This document shows, piece by piece, positions 1 to 11,520 of a stretch of DNA of 60,000 nucleotides (position 1 is its first letter; each line of letters begins with the position of its first letter). This DNA comes from Membranipora membranacea (taxonomy: Eukaryota; Bryozoa; Gymnolaemata; Cheilostomatida; Membraniporidae). The position numbers and the translations under genes were made by a program. The stretch lies in the NCBI GenBank assembly GCA_914767715.1, contig OU612066.1, positions 23,412,283 through 23,472,282 on the forward strand, written 5' to 3'. The notes under the pieces are model-generated. The model was not told where the DNA came from and did not search any database. It was given only the letters and a program-made list of their open reading frames with translations.

Positions 1-2016
1 TTGTCTCAGGATCGTTATATTCTGCAGTTTGAATAAGGTCAATGGGGGCTCTAACTGGTCAATGTTTCATATTATTCCGACAGACTTTGTATTTTTTCAC
101 GCTGCCATATGACATGTTTGTTTAGTGCAAAAGTCAGCCTCGTTAAATCGGACGCTGACAGAGAACGGATAACTGCAGAGCCAAACGGATTTCATATTTA
201 AAACGAGCGAGAGTTGCTTCTGCTTCTGAGGTAAGTTTGAAGCAAATCAATTTTTTAATACGAGCGAAAAAAAAGCATGATACCCACCCTTGGAATATTT
301 TTGAATTTTTTAAGTCAGCGTTATTACCCCTCCAGCTTGTCTCAGGATCTTTATATTCTGTAGTTTTAATAAGGTCAATGGGGGCTCTAACTGGTCAGTG
401 TTTCATATTATTCCGACAGACTCTGTATTTTTTCACGCTGACGTATGACATGTTTTTTTAGTGCAAAAGTCAGCCTCGTTAAATCGGACGCTGACAGAGA
501 ACGGATAACTGCAGAGCCAAACGGATTTCATATTTGAAACGAGCGAGGGTTGCTTTTGCTTCTGAGGTAAGTTTGAAGCAAATCTATTTGTTAATCCGAG
601 CGAAAAAAAGGCATGATACCCACCCTTGGTATATTTTTGAATTTTTTAAGTCAGCGTTATTACCCCTCCAGCTTGTCTCAGGATCTTTATATTTTGCAGT
701 TTGAATATGGTCAATGGGGGCTCTAACTGGTCAGTGTTTCATATCATTCCGACAGACTTTGTATTTTTTCACGCTGCCGTATGACATGTTTTTTTAGTGC
801 AAAAGTCAGCCTCGTTAAATCGGATGCTGACAGAGAACGGATAACCGCAGAGCCAAACGGATTTCATATTTGAAACGAGCGAGAGTTGCTTCTGCTTCTG
901 AGGTAAGTTTGAAGCAAATCTATTTTTTAATCCGAGCGAAAAAAAAGCATGATACCCACCCTTGGTATATTCTTGAATTTTTTAAGTCAGCGTTATTACC
1001 CCTCCAGCTTGTCTCAGGATCTTTATATTTTGCAGTTTGAATAAGGTCAATGGGGGCTCTAACTGGTCAGTGTTTCATATCATTCCGACAGACTTTGTTT
1101 TTTTTCACGCTGCCGTATGACATGTTTTTTTAGTGCAAAAGTCAGCCTCGTTAAATCGGACGCTCACAGAGAACGGATAACCGCAGAGCCAAACGGATTT
1201 CATATTTGAAACGAGCGAGAGTTGCTTCTGCTTCTGAGGTAAGTTTGAAGCAAATCTATTTTTTAATCCGAGCGAAAGAAAAGCATGATACCCACCCTTG
1301 GTATATTTTTGAATTTTTTAAGTCAGCGTTATTACCCCTCCAGCTTGTCTCAGGATCTTTATATTTTGCAGTTTGAATAAGGTCAATGGGGGCTCTAACT
1401 GGTCAGTGTTTCATATCATTCCGACAGACTTTGTATTTTTTCACGCTGCCGTAGGACATGTTTTTTTAGTGCAAAAGTCAGCCTCGTTAAATCGGACGCT
1501 GACAGAGAACGGATAACCGCAGAGCCAAACGGATTTCATATTTGAAACGAGCGAGAGTTGCTTCTGCTTCTGAGGTAAGTTTGAAGCAAATCTATTTTTT
1601 AATCCGAGCGAAAGAAAAGCATGATACCCACCCTTGGTATATTTTTGAATTTTTTAAGTCAGCGTTATTACCCCTCCAGCTTGTCTCAGGATCTTTATAT
1701 TTTGCAGTTTGAATAAGGTCAATGGGGGCTCTAACTGGTCAGTGTTTCATATCATTCCGACAGACTTTGTATTTTTTCACGCTGCCGTATGACATGTTTT
1801 TTTAGTGCAAAAGTCAGCTTCGTTAAATCGGACGCTGACAGAGAACGGATAAGCGCAGAGCCAAACGGATTTCATATTTGAAACGAGCGAGAGTTGCTTC
1901 TGCTTCTGAGGTAAGTTTGAAGCAAATCTATTTTTTAATCCGAGCAAAAACAAAGCATGATACCCACCCTTGGTATATTTTTGAATTATATAAGTCAGCG
2001 TTATTACCAATCCAGC

Positions 2017-2352
2017 TTGTCTCAGGATCTTTATATTTTGCAGTTTGACTAAGGTCAATGGGGGCTCTAACTGGTCAGTGTTTCATATCATTCCGACAGA
2101 CTTTGTATTTTTTCACGCTGCCGTATGACATGTTTTTTTAGTGCAAAAGTCAGCCTCGTTAAATCGGACGCTGACAGAGAACGGATAACTGCAGAGCCAA
2201 ACGGATTTCATATTTGAAACGAGCGAGAGTTGCTTCTGCTTCTGAGGTAAGTTTGAAGCAAATCTATTTTTTAATCCGAGCGAAAACAAAGCATGATACC
2301 CACCCTTGGTATATTTTTGAATTATTTAAGTCAGCGTTATTACCCCTCCAGC
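2017..2352 (+). repeat. Representative satellite monomer (one 336 bp unit)
   Basis: This unit is given as a reference copy. In order it holds: the TTGTCTCAGG anchor at its start; GGTCAATGGGGGCTCTAAC near 2053-2071; a T-rich stretch ending in T7-AG at 2133-2141; a GC-richer stretch at 2142-2246; GTAAGT at 2247-2252; an A-rich run after GAGCG; the ACCCACCCTTGG segment in which the transposon sits in another copy; and GTCAGCG plus the TTATTACCCCTCC tail. An 8 bp inverted pair, GTCAGCGT and ACGCTGAC, lies about half a monomer apart. The consensus has 14 CpG by hand count, which is not depleted for its composition. The length of 336 is divisible by three, so reading frames recur in register, but every frame is closed by conserved stops in typical copies. 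The length equals two nucleosome-sized units, a common satellite size. Confidence 0.95.
2142..2246 (+). other. Exon-like module within the monomer (representative copy)
   Basis: The module is bounded on the left by a T7-AG acceptor-like site ending at 2141 and on the right by GAG|GTAAGT, a perfect match to the metazoan 5' splice consensus, at 2244-2252. A CTAAC branch-point-like motif lies at 2067-2071, about 71 nt upstream of the AG. The stretch is 105 nt, about 48% GC, and holds 8 CpG by hand count, more than expected from its composition. Intervening intron-like spacers would be 231 nt. The same arrangement repeats in almost every monomer; a few copies have GATGTAAGT, GAGGTAGGT or a disturbed T tract. 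Frame 1 opens through about 24 codons and then meets TGA; frames 0 and 2 meet TAA. Coding use is therefore unsupported. Splicing is inferred from motif resemblance only. Confidence 0.35.
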
Positions 2353-2609
2353 TTGTCTCAGGATCTTTATATTTTGCAGTTTGACTAAGGTCAATGGGGG
2401 CTCTAACTGGTCAGTGTTTCATATCATTCCGACAGACTTTGTATTTTTTCACGCTGCCGTATGACATGTTTTTTTAGTGCAAAAGTCAGCCTCGTTAAAT
2501 CGGATGCTGACAGAGAACGGATAACCGCAGAGCCAAACGGATTTCATATTTGAAACGAGCGAGAGTTGCTTCTGCTTCTGAGGTAAGTTTGAAGCAAATC
2601 TATTTTTTA

Positions 2610-5600
2610 ATCCGAGCGAAAAAAAAGCATGATACCCACCCTTGGTATATTTTTGAATTTTTTAAGTCAGCGTTATTACCCCTCCAGCTTGTCTCAGGAT
2701 CTTTATATTTTGCAGTTTGAATAAGGTCAATGGGGGCTCTAACTGGTCAGTGTTTCATATCATTCCGACAGACTTTGTATTTTTTCACGCTGCCGTATGA
2801 CATGTTTTTTTAGTGCAAAAGTCAGCCTTTGTTAAATCGGACGCTGACAGAGAACGGATAACCGCAGAGCCAAACGGATTTCATATTTGAAACGAGCGAG
2901 AGTTGCTTCTGCTTCTGAGGTAAGTTTGAAGCAAATCTATTTTTTAATCCGAGCGAAAGAAAAGCATGATACCCACCCTTGGTTTATTTTTGAATTTTTT
3001 AAGTCAGCGTTATTACCCCTCCAGCTTGTCTCAGGATCTTTATATTTTGCAGTTTGAATAAGGTCAATGGGAGCTCTAACTGGTCAGTGTTTCATATCAT
3101 TCCGACAGACTTTGTATTTTTTCACGCTGCCGTATGACATGTTTTTTTAGTGCAAAAGTCAGCCTCGTTAAATCGGACGCTGACAGAGAACGGATAACCG
3201 CAGAGCCAAACGGATTTCATATTTGAAACGAGCGAGAGTTGCTTCTGCTTCTGAGGTAAGTTTGAAGCAAATCTATTTTTTAATCCGAGCGAAAAAAAAG
3301 CATGATACCCACCCTTGGTATATTTTTGAATTTTTTAAGTCAGCGTTATTACCCCTCCAGCTTGTCTCAGGATCTTTATATTTTGCAGTTTGAATAAGGT
3401 CAATGGGGGCTCTAACTGGTCAGTGTTTCATATCATTCCGACAGACTTTGTATTTTTTCACGCTGCCGTATGACATGTTTTTTTAGTGCAAAAGTCAGCC
3501 TCGTTAAATCGGACGCTGACAGAGAACGGATAACCGCAGAGCCAAACGGATTTCATATTTGAAACGAGCGAGAGTTGCTTCTGCTTCTGAGGTAGGTTTG
3601 AAGCAAATCTACTTTTTTAATCTGAGCGAAAAAAAAGCATGATACCCACCCTTGGTATATTTTTGAATTTTTTAAGTCAGCGTTATTACCCCTCCAGCTT
3701 GTCTCAGGATCTTTATATTTTGCAGTTTGACTAAGGTCAATGGGGGCTCTAACTGGTCAGTGTTTCATATCATTCCAACAGACTTTGTATTTTTTCACGC
3801 TGCCGTGTGACATATTTTTTAAGTGCAAAAGTCAGCCTCGTTAAATCGGATGCTGTCAGAGAACGGATAACCGCAGAGCCAAACGGATTTCATATTTGAA
3901 ACGAGCGAGAGTTGCTTCTGCTTCTGAGGTAAGTTTGAAGCAAATCTATTTTTTAATCCGAGCGAAAAAAAAGCATGATACCCACCCTTGGTATATTTTT
4001 GAAATTTTTAAGTCAGCGTTATTACCCCTCCAGCTTGTCTCAGGATCTTTATATTTTGCAGTTTGAATAAGGTCAATGGGGGCTCTAACTGGTCAGTGTT
4101 TCATATCATTCCGACAGACTTTGTATTTTTTCACGCTGCCGTATGACATGTTTTTTTAGTGCAAAAGTCAGCCTCGTTAAATCGGACGCTGACAGAGAAC
4201 GGATAACCGCAGAGCCAAACGGATTTCATATTTGAAACGAGCGAGAGTTGCTTCTGCTTCTGAGGTAAGTTTGAAGCAAATCTATTTTTTAATCCGAGCG
4301 AAAGAAAAGCATGATACCCACCCTTGGTATATTTTTGAATTTTTTAAGTCAGCGTTATTACCCCACCAGCTTGTCTCAGGATCTTTATATTTTGCAGTTT
4401 GAATAAGGTCAATGGGGGCTCTAACTGGTCCGTGTTTCATATCATTCCGACAGACTTTGTATTTTTTCACGCTGCCGTATGACATGTTTTTTTAGTGCAA
4501 AAGTCAGCCTCGTTAAATCGGACGCTGACAGAGAACGGATAACCGCAGAGCCAAACGGATTTCATATTTGAAACGAGCGAGAGTTGCTTCTGCTTCTGAG
4601 GTAAGTTTGAAGCAAATCTATTTTTTAATCCGAGCGAAAAAAAAGCATGATACCCACCCTTGGTATATTTTTGAATTTTTTAAGTCAGCGTTATTACCCC
4701 TCCAGCTTGTCTCAGGATCTTTATATTTTGCAGTTTGAATAAGGTCAATGGGGGCTCTAACTGGTCAGTGTTACATATCATTCCGACAGACTTTGTATTT
4801 TTTCATGCTGCCGTATGACATGTTTTTTTAGTGCAAAAGTCAGCCTCGTTAAATCGGACGCTGACAGAGAACGGATAACCGCAGAGCCAAACGGATTTCA
4901 TATTTGATACGAGCGAGAGTTGCTTCTGCTTCTGAGGTAAGTTTGAAGCAAATCTATTTTTTAATCCGAGCGAAAAAAAAGCATGATACCCACCCTTGGT
5001 ATATTTTTGAATTTTTTAAGTCAGCGTTATTACCCCTCCAGCTTGTCTCAGGATCTTTATATTTTACAGTTTGAATAAGGTCAATGGGGGCTCTAACTGG
5101 TCAGTGTTTCATATTATTCCGACAGACTTTGTATTTTTTCACGCTGCCGTATGACATGTTTTTTTTAGTGCAAAAGTCAGCCTCGTTAAATCGGACGCTG
5201 ACAGAGAACGGATAACCGCAGCGCCAAACGAATTTCATATTTGAAACGAGCGACAGTTGCTTCTGCCTCTGAGGTAAGTTTGAAGCAAATCTATTTTTTA
5301 ATCCGAGCGAAAAAAAAGCATGATACCCACCCTTGGTATATTTTTGAATTTTTTAAGTCAGCGTTATTACCCCTCCAGCTTGTCTCAGGATCTTTATATT
5401 TTGCAGTTTGAATAACGTCAATGGGGGCTCTAACTGGTCAGTGTTTCATATCATTCCGACAGACTTTGTATTTTTTCACGCTGCCGTATGACATGTTTTT
5501 TTAGTGCAAAAGTCAGCCTCGTTAAATCGGACGCTGACAGAGAACGGATAACCGCAGAGCCAAACGGATTTCATATTTGAAACGAGCGAGAGATGCTTCT

Positions 5601-7680
5601 GCTTCTGAGGTAAGTTTGAAGCAAATCTATTTTTAATCCGAGCGAAAAAAAAGCATGATACCCACCCTTGGTATATTTTTGAATTTTTTAAGTCAGCGTT
5701 ATTACCCCTCCAGCTTGTCTCAGGATCCTTATATTTTACAGTTTGAATAAGGTCAATGGGGGCTCTAACTGGTCAGTGTTTCATATTATTCCGACAGACT
5801 TTGTATTTTTTCACGCTGCCGTATGACATGTTTTTTTAGTGCAAAAGTCAGCCTCGTTAAATCGGACGCTGACAGAGAACGGATAACCGCAGAGCCAAAC
5901 GGATTTCATATTTGAAACGAGCGAGAGTTGCTTCTGCTTCTGAGGTAAGTTTGAAGCAAATCTATTTTTTAATCCGAGCGAAAAAAAAGCATGATACCCA
6001 CCCTTGGTATATTTTTGAATTTTTTAAGTCAGCGTTATTACCCCTCCAGCTTGTCTCAGGATCTTTATATTTTGCAGTTTGAATAAGGTCAATGGGGGCT
6101 CTAACTGGTCAGTGTTTCATATTATTCCGACAGACTTTGCATTTTTTCACGCTGCCGTATGACATGTTTTTTTAGTGCAAAAGTCAGCATCGTTTAATCG
6201 GATGCTGACAGAGAACGGATAACTGCAGAGCCAAACGGATTTCATATTTGAAACGAGCGAGAGTTGCTTCTGCTTCTGAGGTAAGTTTGAAGCAAATCTA
6301 TTTTTTAATCCGAGCGAAAAAAAAAGCATGATACCCACCCTTGGTATATTTTTGAATTTTTTAAGTCAGCGTTATTACCCCTCCAGCTTGTCTCAGGATC
6401 TTTATATTCTGCAGTTTGAATAAGGTCAATGGGGGCTCTAACTGGTCAGGGTTTCATATTATTCCGACAGACTTTGTATTTTTTCACGCTGCCATATGAC
6501 ATGTTTGTTTAGTGCAAAAGTCAGCCTCGTTAAATCGGACGCTGACAGAGAACGGATAACTGCAGAGCCAAACGGATTTCATATTTAAAACGAGCGAGAG
6601 TTGCTTATGCTTCTGAGGTAAGTTTGAAGCAAATCTAATTTTTAATCCTAGCGAAAGAAAAGCATGATACCCACCCTTGGTATATTTTTGAACTTTATTA
6701 GTCAGCGTTTTTACCCCTCCAGCTTGTCTCAGGATCTTTATATTCTGCAGTTTAAATAAGGTCAATAGGGGCTCTAACTGGTCAGTGTTTCATATTATTC
6801 CGACAGACTTTGTATTTTTTCACGCTGCCGTATGACATGTTTTTTTAGTGCAAAAGTCAGCCTCGTTTAATCGGACGCTGACAGAGAACGGATAACTGCA
6901 GAGCCAAACGGATTTCATATTTGAAACGAGCGAGTGTTGCTTCTGCTTCTGAGGTAAGTTTGAAGCAAATCTAATTTTTAATCCGAGCGAAAAAAATGTA
7001 TGATACCCACCCTTGGTATATTTTTGAATTTTTTAAGTCAGCGTTATTACCCCTCCAGCTTGTCTCAGGATCTTTATATTCTGCAGTTTGAATAAGGTCA
7101 ATGGGGGCTCTAACTGGTCAGTGTTTCATATTATTCCGAGAGACTTTGTATTTTTTCACGCTGCCGTATGACATGTTTTTTAGTGCAAAAGTCAGCCTCA
7201 TTTAATCGGACGCTGACAGAGAGCGGATAACCGCAGAGCCAAACGGATTTCATATTTGAAACGAGCGAGAGTTGCTTCTGCTTCTGAGGTAAGTTTGAAG
7301 CAAATCTATTTTTTAATCCGAGCGAAAGAAAAGCATGATACCCACCCTTGGTATATTTTTGAATTTTTTAAGTCAGCGTCATTACCCCTCCAGCTTGTCT
7401 CAGGATCTTTATATTTTGCAGTTTGAATAAGGTCAATGGGGGCTCTAACTGGTCAGTGTTTCATATCATTCCGACAGACTTTGTATTTTTTCACGCTGCC
7501 GTATGACATGTTTTTTTAGTGCAAAAGTCAGCCTCGTTAAATCGGACGCTGACAGAGAACGGATAACCGCAGAGCCAAACGGATTTCATATTTGAAACGA
7601 GCGAGAGTTGCTTCTGCTTCTGAGGTAGGTTTGAAGCAAATCTACTTTTTTAATCTGAGCGAAAAAAAAGCATGATACCC
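2610..7680 (+). repeat. Long-range satellite duplication, copy 1 (partner ~17.4-21.8 kb)
   Basis: This stretch shares a long ordered series of rare variants with about 17385-21780. CCTTTGTTAAAT is at 2826 and 17600 (offset 14774). GGTAGGTTTG is at 3591 and 18365. TGCTGTCAG is at 3851 and 18625 (same offset). TTACATATC is at 4771 and 19209 (offset 14438). TTGCTTATGC is at 6601 and 21039. TTTAATCGG next to GAGAGCGG is at 7201 and 21303 (offset 14102). The offset falls by exactly 336 twice, so the second copy lacks two monomers that this one has: one near 4.2-4.7 kb, carrying CCCCACCAGC and GGTCCGTG, and one near 6.7-7.0 kb. Order and single-base identity make this a true segmental duplication rather than independent convergence. 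Confidence 0.85.
6484..6765 (-). other. Variant monomer 'A' with extended minus-strand open frame (not a gene)
   Basis: This copy belongs to a distinct monomer variant, also seen around 8163, 11521, 12193, 12865 and 13538. It is recognised by GCCATATGAC, TGTTTGTTTAG, ATTTAAAACG, CCTAGCGAAAG and GCGTTTTTACC. In typical monomers the minus frame is interrupted by TAA at the TTAAGTCAGC stretch. Here that stretch reads TTAGTCAGC, so the frame stays open for 93 codons. The predicted peptide has no recognisable domain, and the flanking TGA stops are those of every monomer. I read the open frame as a by-product of the variant bases. Translation would need independent support. Confidence 0.3.
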
Positions 7681-8162
7681 ACCCTTGGTATATTTTTGAA
7701 TTTTTTAAGTCAGCGTTATTACCCCTCCAGCTTGTCTCAGGATCTTTATATTTTGCAGTTTGACTAAGGTCAATGGGGGCTCTAACTGGTCAGTGTTTCA
7801 TATCATTCCAACAGACTTTGTATTTTTTCACGCTGCCGTGTGACATGTTTTTTAAGTGCAAAAGTCAGCCTCGTTAAATCGGATGCTGACAGAGAACGGA
7901 TAACCGCAGAGCCAAACGGATTTCATATTTGAAACGAGCGAGAGTTGCTTCTGCTTCTGAGGTAAGTTTGAAGCAAATCTATTTTTCATCCGAGCGAAAA
8001 AAAAGCATGATACCCACCCTTGGTATATTTTTGAATTTTTTAAGTCAGCGTTATTACCCCTCCAGCTTGTCTCAGGATCTTTATATTTTGCAGTTTGAAT
8101 AAGGTCAATGGGGGCTCTAACTGGTCAGTGTTTCATATCATTCCGACAGACTTTGTATTTTT

Positions 8163-10310
8163 TCACGCTGCCATATGACATGTTTGTTTAGTGCAAAAGT
8201 CAGCCTCGTTAAATCGGACGCTGACAGAGAACGGATAACTGCAGAGCCAAACGGATTTCATATTTAAAACGAGCGAGAGTTGCTTCTGCTTCTGAGGTAA
8301 GTTTGAAGCAAATCTAATTTTTAATCCTAGCGAAAGAAAAGCATGATACCCACCCTTGGTATATTTTTGAACTTTTTTAGTCAGCGTTTTTACCCCTCCA
8401 GCTTGTCTCAGGATCTTTATATTCTGCAGTTTGAATAAGGTCAATAGGGCCTCTAACTGGTCAGTGTTTCATATTATTCCGACAGACTTTGTATTTTTTC
8501 ACGCTGCCGTATGACATGTTTTTTTAGTGCAAAAGTCAGCCTCGTTTAATCGGACGCTGACAGAGAACGGATAACTGCAGAGCCAAACGGATTTCATATT
8601 TGAAACGAGCGAGTGTTGCTTCTGCTTCTGAGGTAAGTTTGAAGCAAATCTATTTTTTAATCCGAGCGAAAAAAAAGTATGATACCCACCCTTGGCATAT
8701 TTTTGAATTTTTTAAGTCAGCGTTATTACCCCTCCAGCTTGTCTCAGGATCTTTATATTCTGCAGTTTGAATAAGGTCAATGGGGGCTCTAACTGGTCAG
8801 TGTTTCATATTATTCCGACAGACTTTGTATTTTTTCACGCTGCCGTATGACATGTTTTTTAGTGCAAAAGTCAGCCTCATTTAATCGGACGCTGACAGAG
8901 AACGGATAACTGCAGAGCCAAACGGATTTCATATTTGAAACGAGCGAGAGTTGCTTCTGCTTCTGATGTAAGTTTGAAGCAAATCTATTTTTTAATCCGA
9001 GCGAAATAAAGCATGATACCCACCCTTGGTATATTTTTGAATTTTTTAAGTCAGCGTTATTACCCCTCCAGCTTGTCTCAGGATCTTTATATTCTGCAGT
9101 TTGAATAAGGTCAATGGGGGCTCTAACTGGTCAGTGTTTCATATTATTCCGACAGACTTTGTTTTTTTTCACGCTGCCGTATGACATGTTTTTTTAGTGC
9201 AAAAGTCAGCCTCGTTAAATCGGACGCTGACAGAGAGCGGATAACTGCAGAGCCAAACGGATTTTATATTTGAAACGAGCGAGAGTTGCTTCTGCTTCTG
9301 AGGTAAGTTTGAAGCAAATCAATTTTTTAATACGAGCGAAAAAAAAGCATGATACCCACCCTTGGTATATTTTTGAATTTTTTAAGTCAGCGTTATTACC
9401 CCTCCAGCTTGTCTCAGGATCTTTATATTCTGCAGTTTGAATAAGGTCAATGGGGGCTCTAACTGGTCAGTGTTTCATATTATTCCGACAGACTTTGTAT
9501 TTTTTCACGCTGCCGTATGACCTGTTTTTTTAGTGCAAAAGTCAGGCTCGTTAAATCGGACGCTGACAGAGAACGGATAACTGCAGAGCCAAACGGATTT
9601 CATATTTGAAACGAGCGAGAGTTGCTTCTGCTTCTGAGGTAAGTTTGAAGCAAATCTATTTTTTAATCCGAGCAAAAAAAATGCATGATACCCACCCTTG
9701 GTATGTTTTTGAATTTCTTAAGTCAGCGTTATTACCCCTCCAGCTTGTCTCAGGATCTTTATATTCTGCAGTTTGAATAAGGTCAATGGGGGCTCTAACT
9801 GGTCAGTGTTTCATATTATTCCGACAGACTTTGTATTTTTTCACGCTGCCGTATGACCTGTTTTTTTAGTGCAAAAGTCAGCCTCGTTAAATCGGACGCT
9901 GACAGAGAACGGATAGCTGCAGAGCCAAACGGAATAATATTTGAAACGAGCGAGAGTTGCTTCTGCTTCTGAGGTAAGTTTGAAGCAAATCTATTTTTTA
10001 ATCCGAGCGAAAAAAATGCATGATACCCACCCTTTGTATGTTTTTGAATTTCTTAAGTCAGCGTTATTACCCCTCCAGCTTGTCTCAGGATCTTTATATT
10101 CTGCAGTTTGAATAAGGTCAATGGGGTTTCTGACCGGTCAGTGTTTCATATGATTCCGACAGACTTTGTATTTTTTCACGCTGCCGTATGACATGTTTTT
10201 TTAGTGCAAAAGTCAGCCTTGTTAAATCGGACGCTGACAGAGAACGGATAACTGCAGAGCCAAACGGATTTCATATTTGGAACGAGCGAGAGTTGCTTCT
10301 GCTTCTGATG
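8163..10310 (+). repeat. Satellite duplication, copy 1 (partner ~13.5-15.7 kb)
   Basis: Rare variants recur in the same order about 5,376 bp (16 monomers) downstream. The A-type monomer starts at 8163 and 13538. GTATGACCTG is near 9515 and 14890. GTCAGGCTCG is at 9541 and 14917. GGTTTCTGACCGGTCAG with CATATGATT is at 10125 and 15502, its only two occurrences noticed in the window. Copy 1 has lost a few bases at about 9932, where GGATTTCATATT reads GGAATAATATT. The match fades after about 10310, where CAATCAATTTTTT contrasts with CAATCTATTTTTT. A partial third relative, with GAGTGTTGC, CCGAGAGAC, GATGTAAG and TACGAGCG, lies at about 23.7-24.5 kb. Confidence 0.8.
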
Positions 10311-11520
10311 TAAGTTTGAAGCAAATCAATTTTTTAATCCGAGCGAAAAAAAAGCATGATACCCACCCTTGGTATATTTTTGAATTTTTTAAGTCAGCGT
10401 TATTACCCCTCCAGCTTGTCTCAGGATCTTTATATTCTGCAGTTTGAATAAGGTCAATGGGGGCTCTAACTGGTCAATGTTTCATATTATTCCGACAGAC
10501 TTTGTATTTTTTCACGCTGCTGTATGACATGTTTTTTTAGTGCAAAAGTCAGCCTCGTTTAATCGGACGCTGACAGAGAACGGATAACTGCAGAGCCAAA
10601 CAGATTTCATATTTGAAACGAACGAGAGTTGCTTCTGCTACTGAGGTAAGTTTGAAGCAAATCTATTTTTTAATCCGAGCGAAAAAAAAGCATGATACCC
10701 ACCCTTGGTATATTTTTGAATTTTTTAAGTCAGCGTTATTACCCCTCCAGCTTGTCTCAGGATCTTTATATTCTGCAGTTTGAATAAGGTCAATGGGGGC
10801 TCTAACTGGTCAGTGTTTCATATTATTCCGACAGACTTTGTATTTTTTCACGCTGCCGTATGACATGTTTTTTTAGTGCAAAAGTCAGCCTCGTTAAATC
10901 GGACGCTGACAGAGAACGGATAACTGCAGAGCCAAACGGATTTCATATTTGAAACGAGCGAGAGTTGCTTCTGCTTCTGAGGCAAGTTTGAAGCAAATCT
11001 ATTTTTTAATCCGAGCGAAAAAAAAGCATGATACCCACCCTTGGTATATTTTTGAATTTTTTAAGTCAGCGTTATTACCCCTCCAGCTTGTCTCAGGATC
11101 TTTATATTCTGCGGTTTGAATAAGGTCAATGGGGGCTCTAACTGGTCAGTGTTTCATATTATTCCGACAGACTTTGTATTTTTTCACCCTGCCGTATGAC
11201 ATGTTTTTTTAGTGCAAAAGTCAGCCTCATTAAATCGGACGCTGACAGAGAACGGATAACTGCAGAGCCAAACGAATTTCATATTTGAAACGAGCGAGAG
11301 TTCCTTTTGCTTCTGAGGTAAGTTTGAAGCAAATCTATTTTTTAATCCGAGCGAAAAAAAAAGCATGATACCCACCCTTGGTATATTTTTGAATTTTTTA
11401 AGTCAGCGTTATTACCCCTCCAGCTTGTCTCAGGATCTTTATATTCTGCAGTTTGAATAAGGTCAATGGGGGCTCTAACTGGTCAGGGTTTCATATTATT
11501 CCGACAGACTTTGTATTTTT

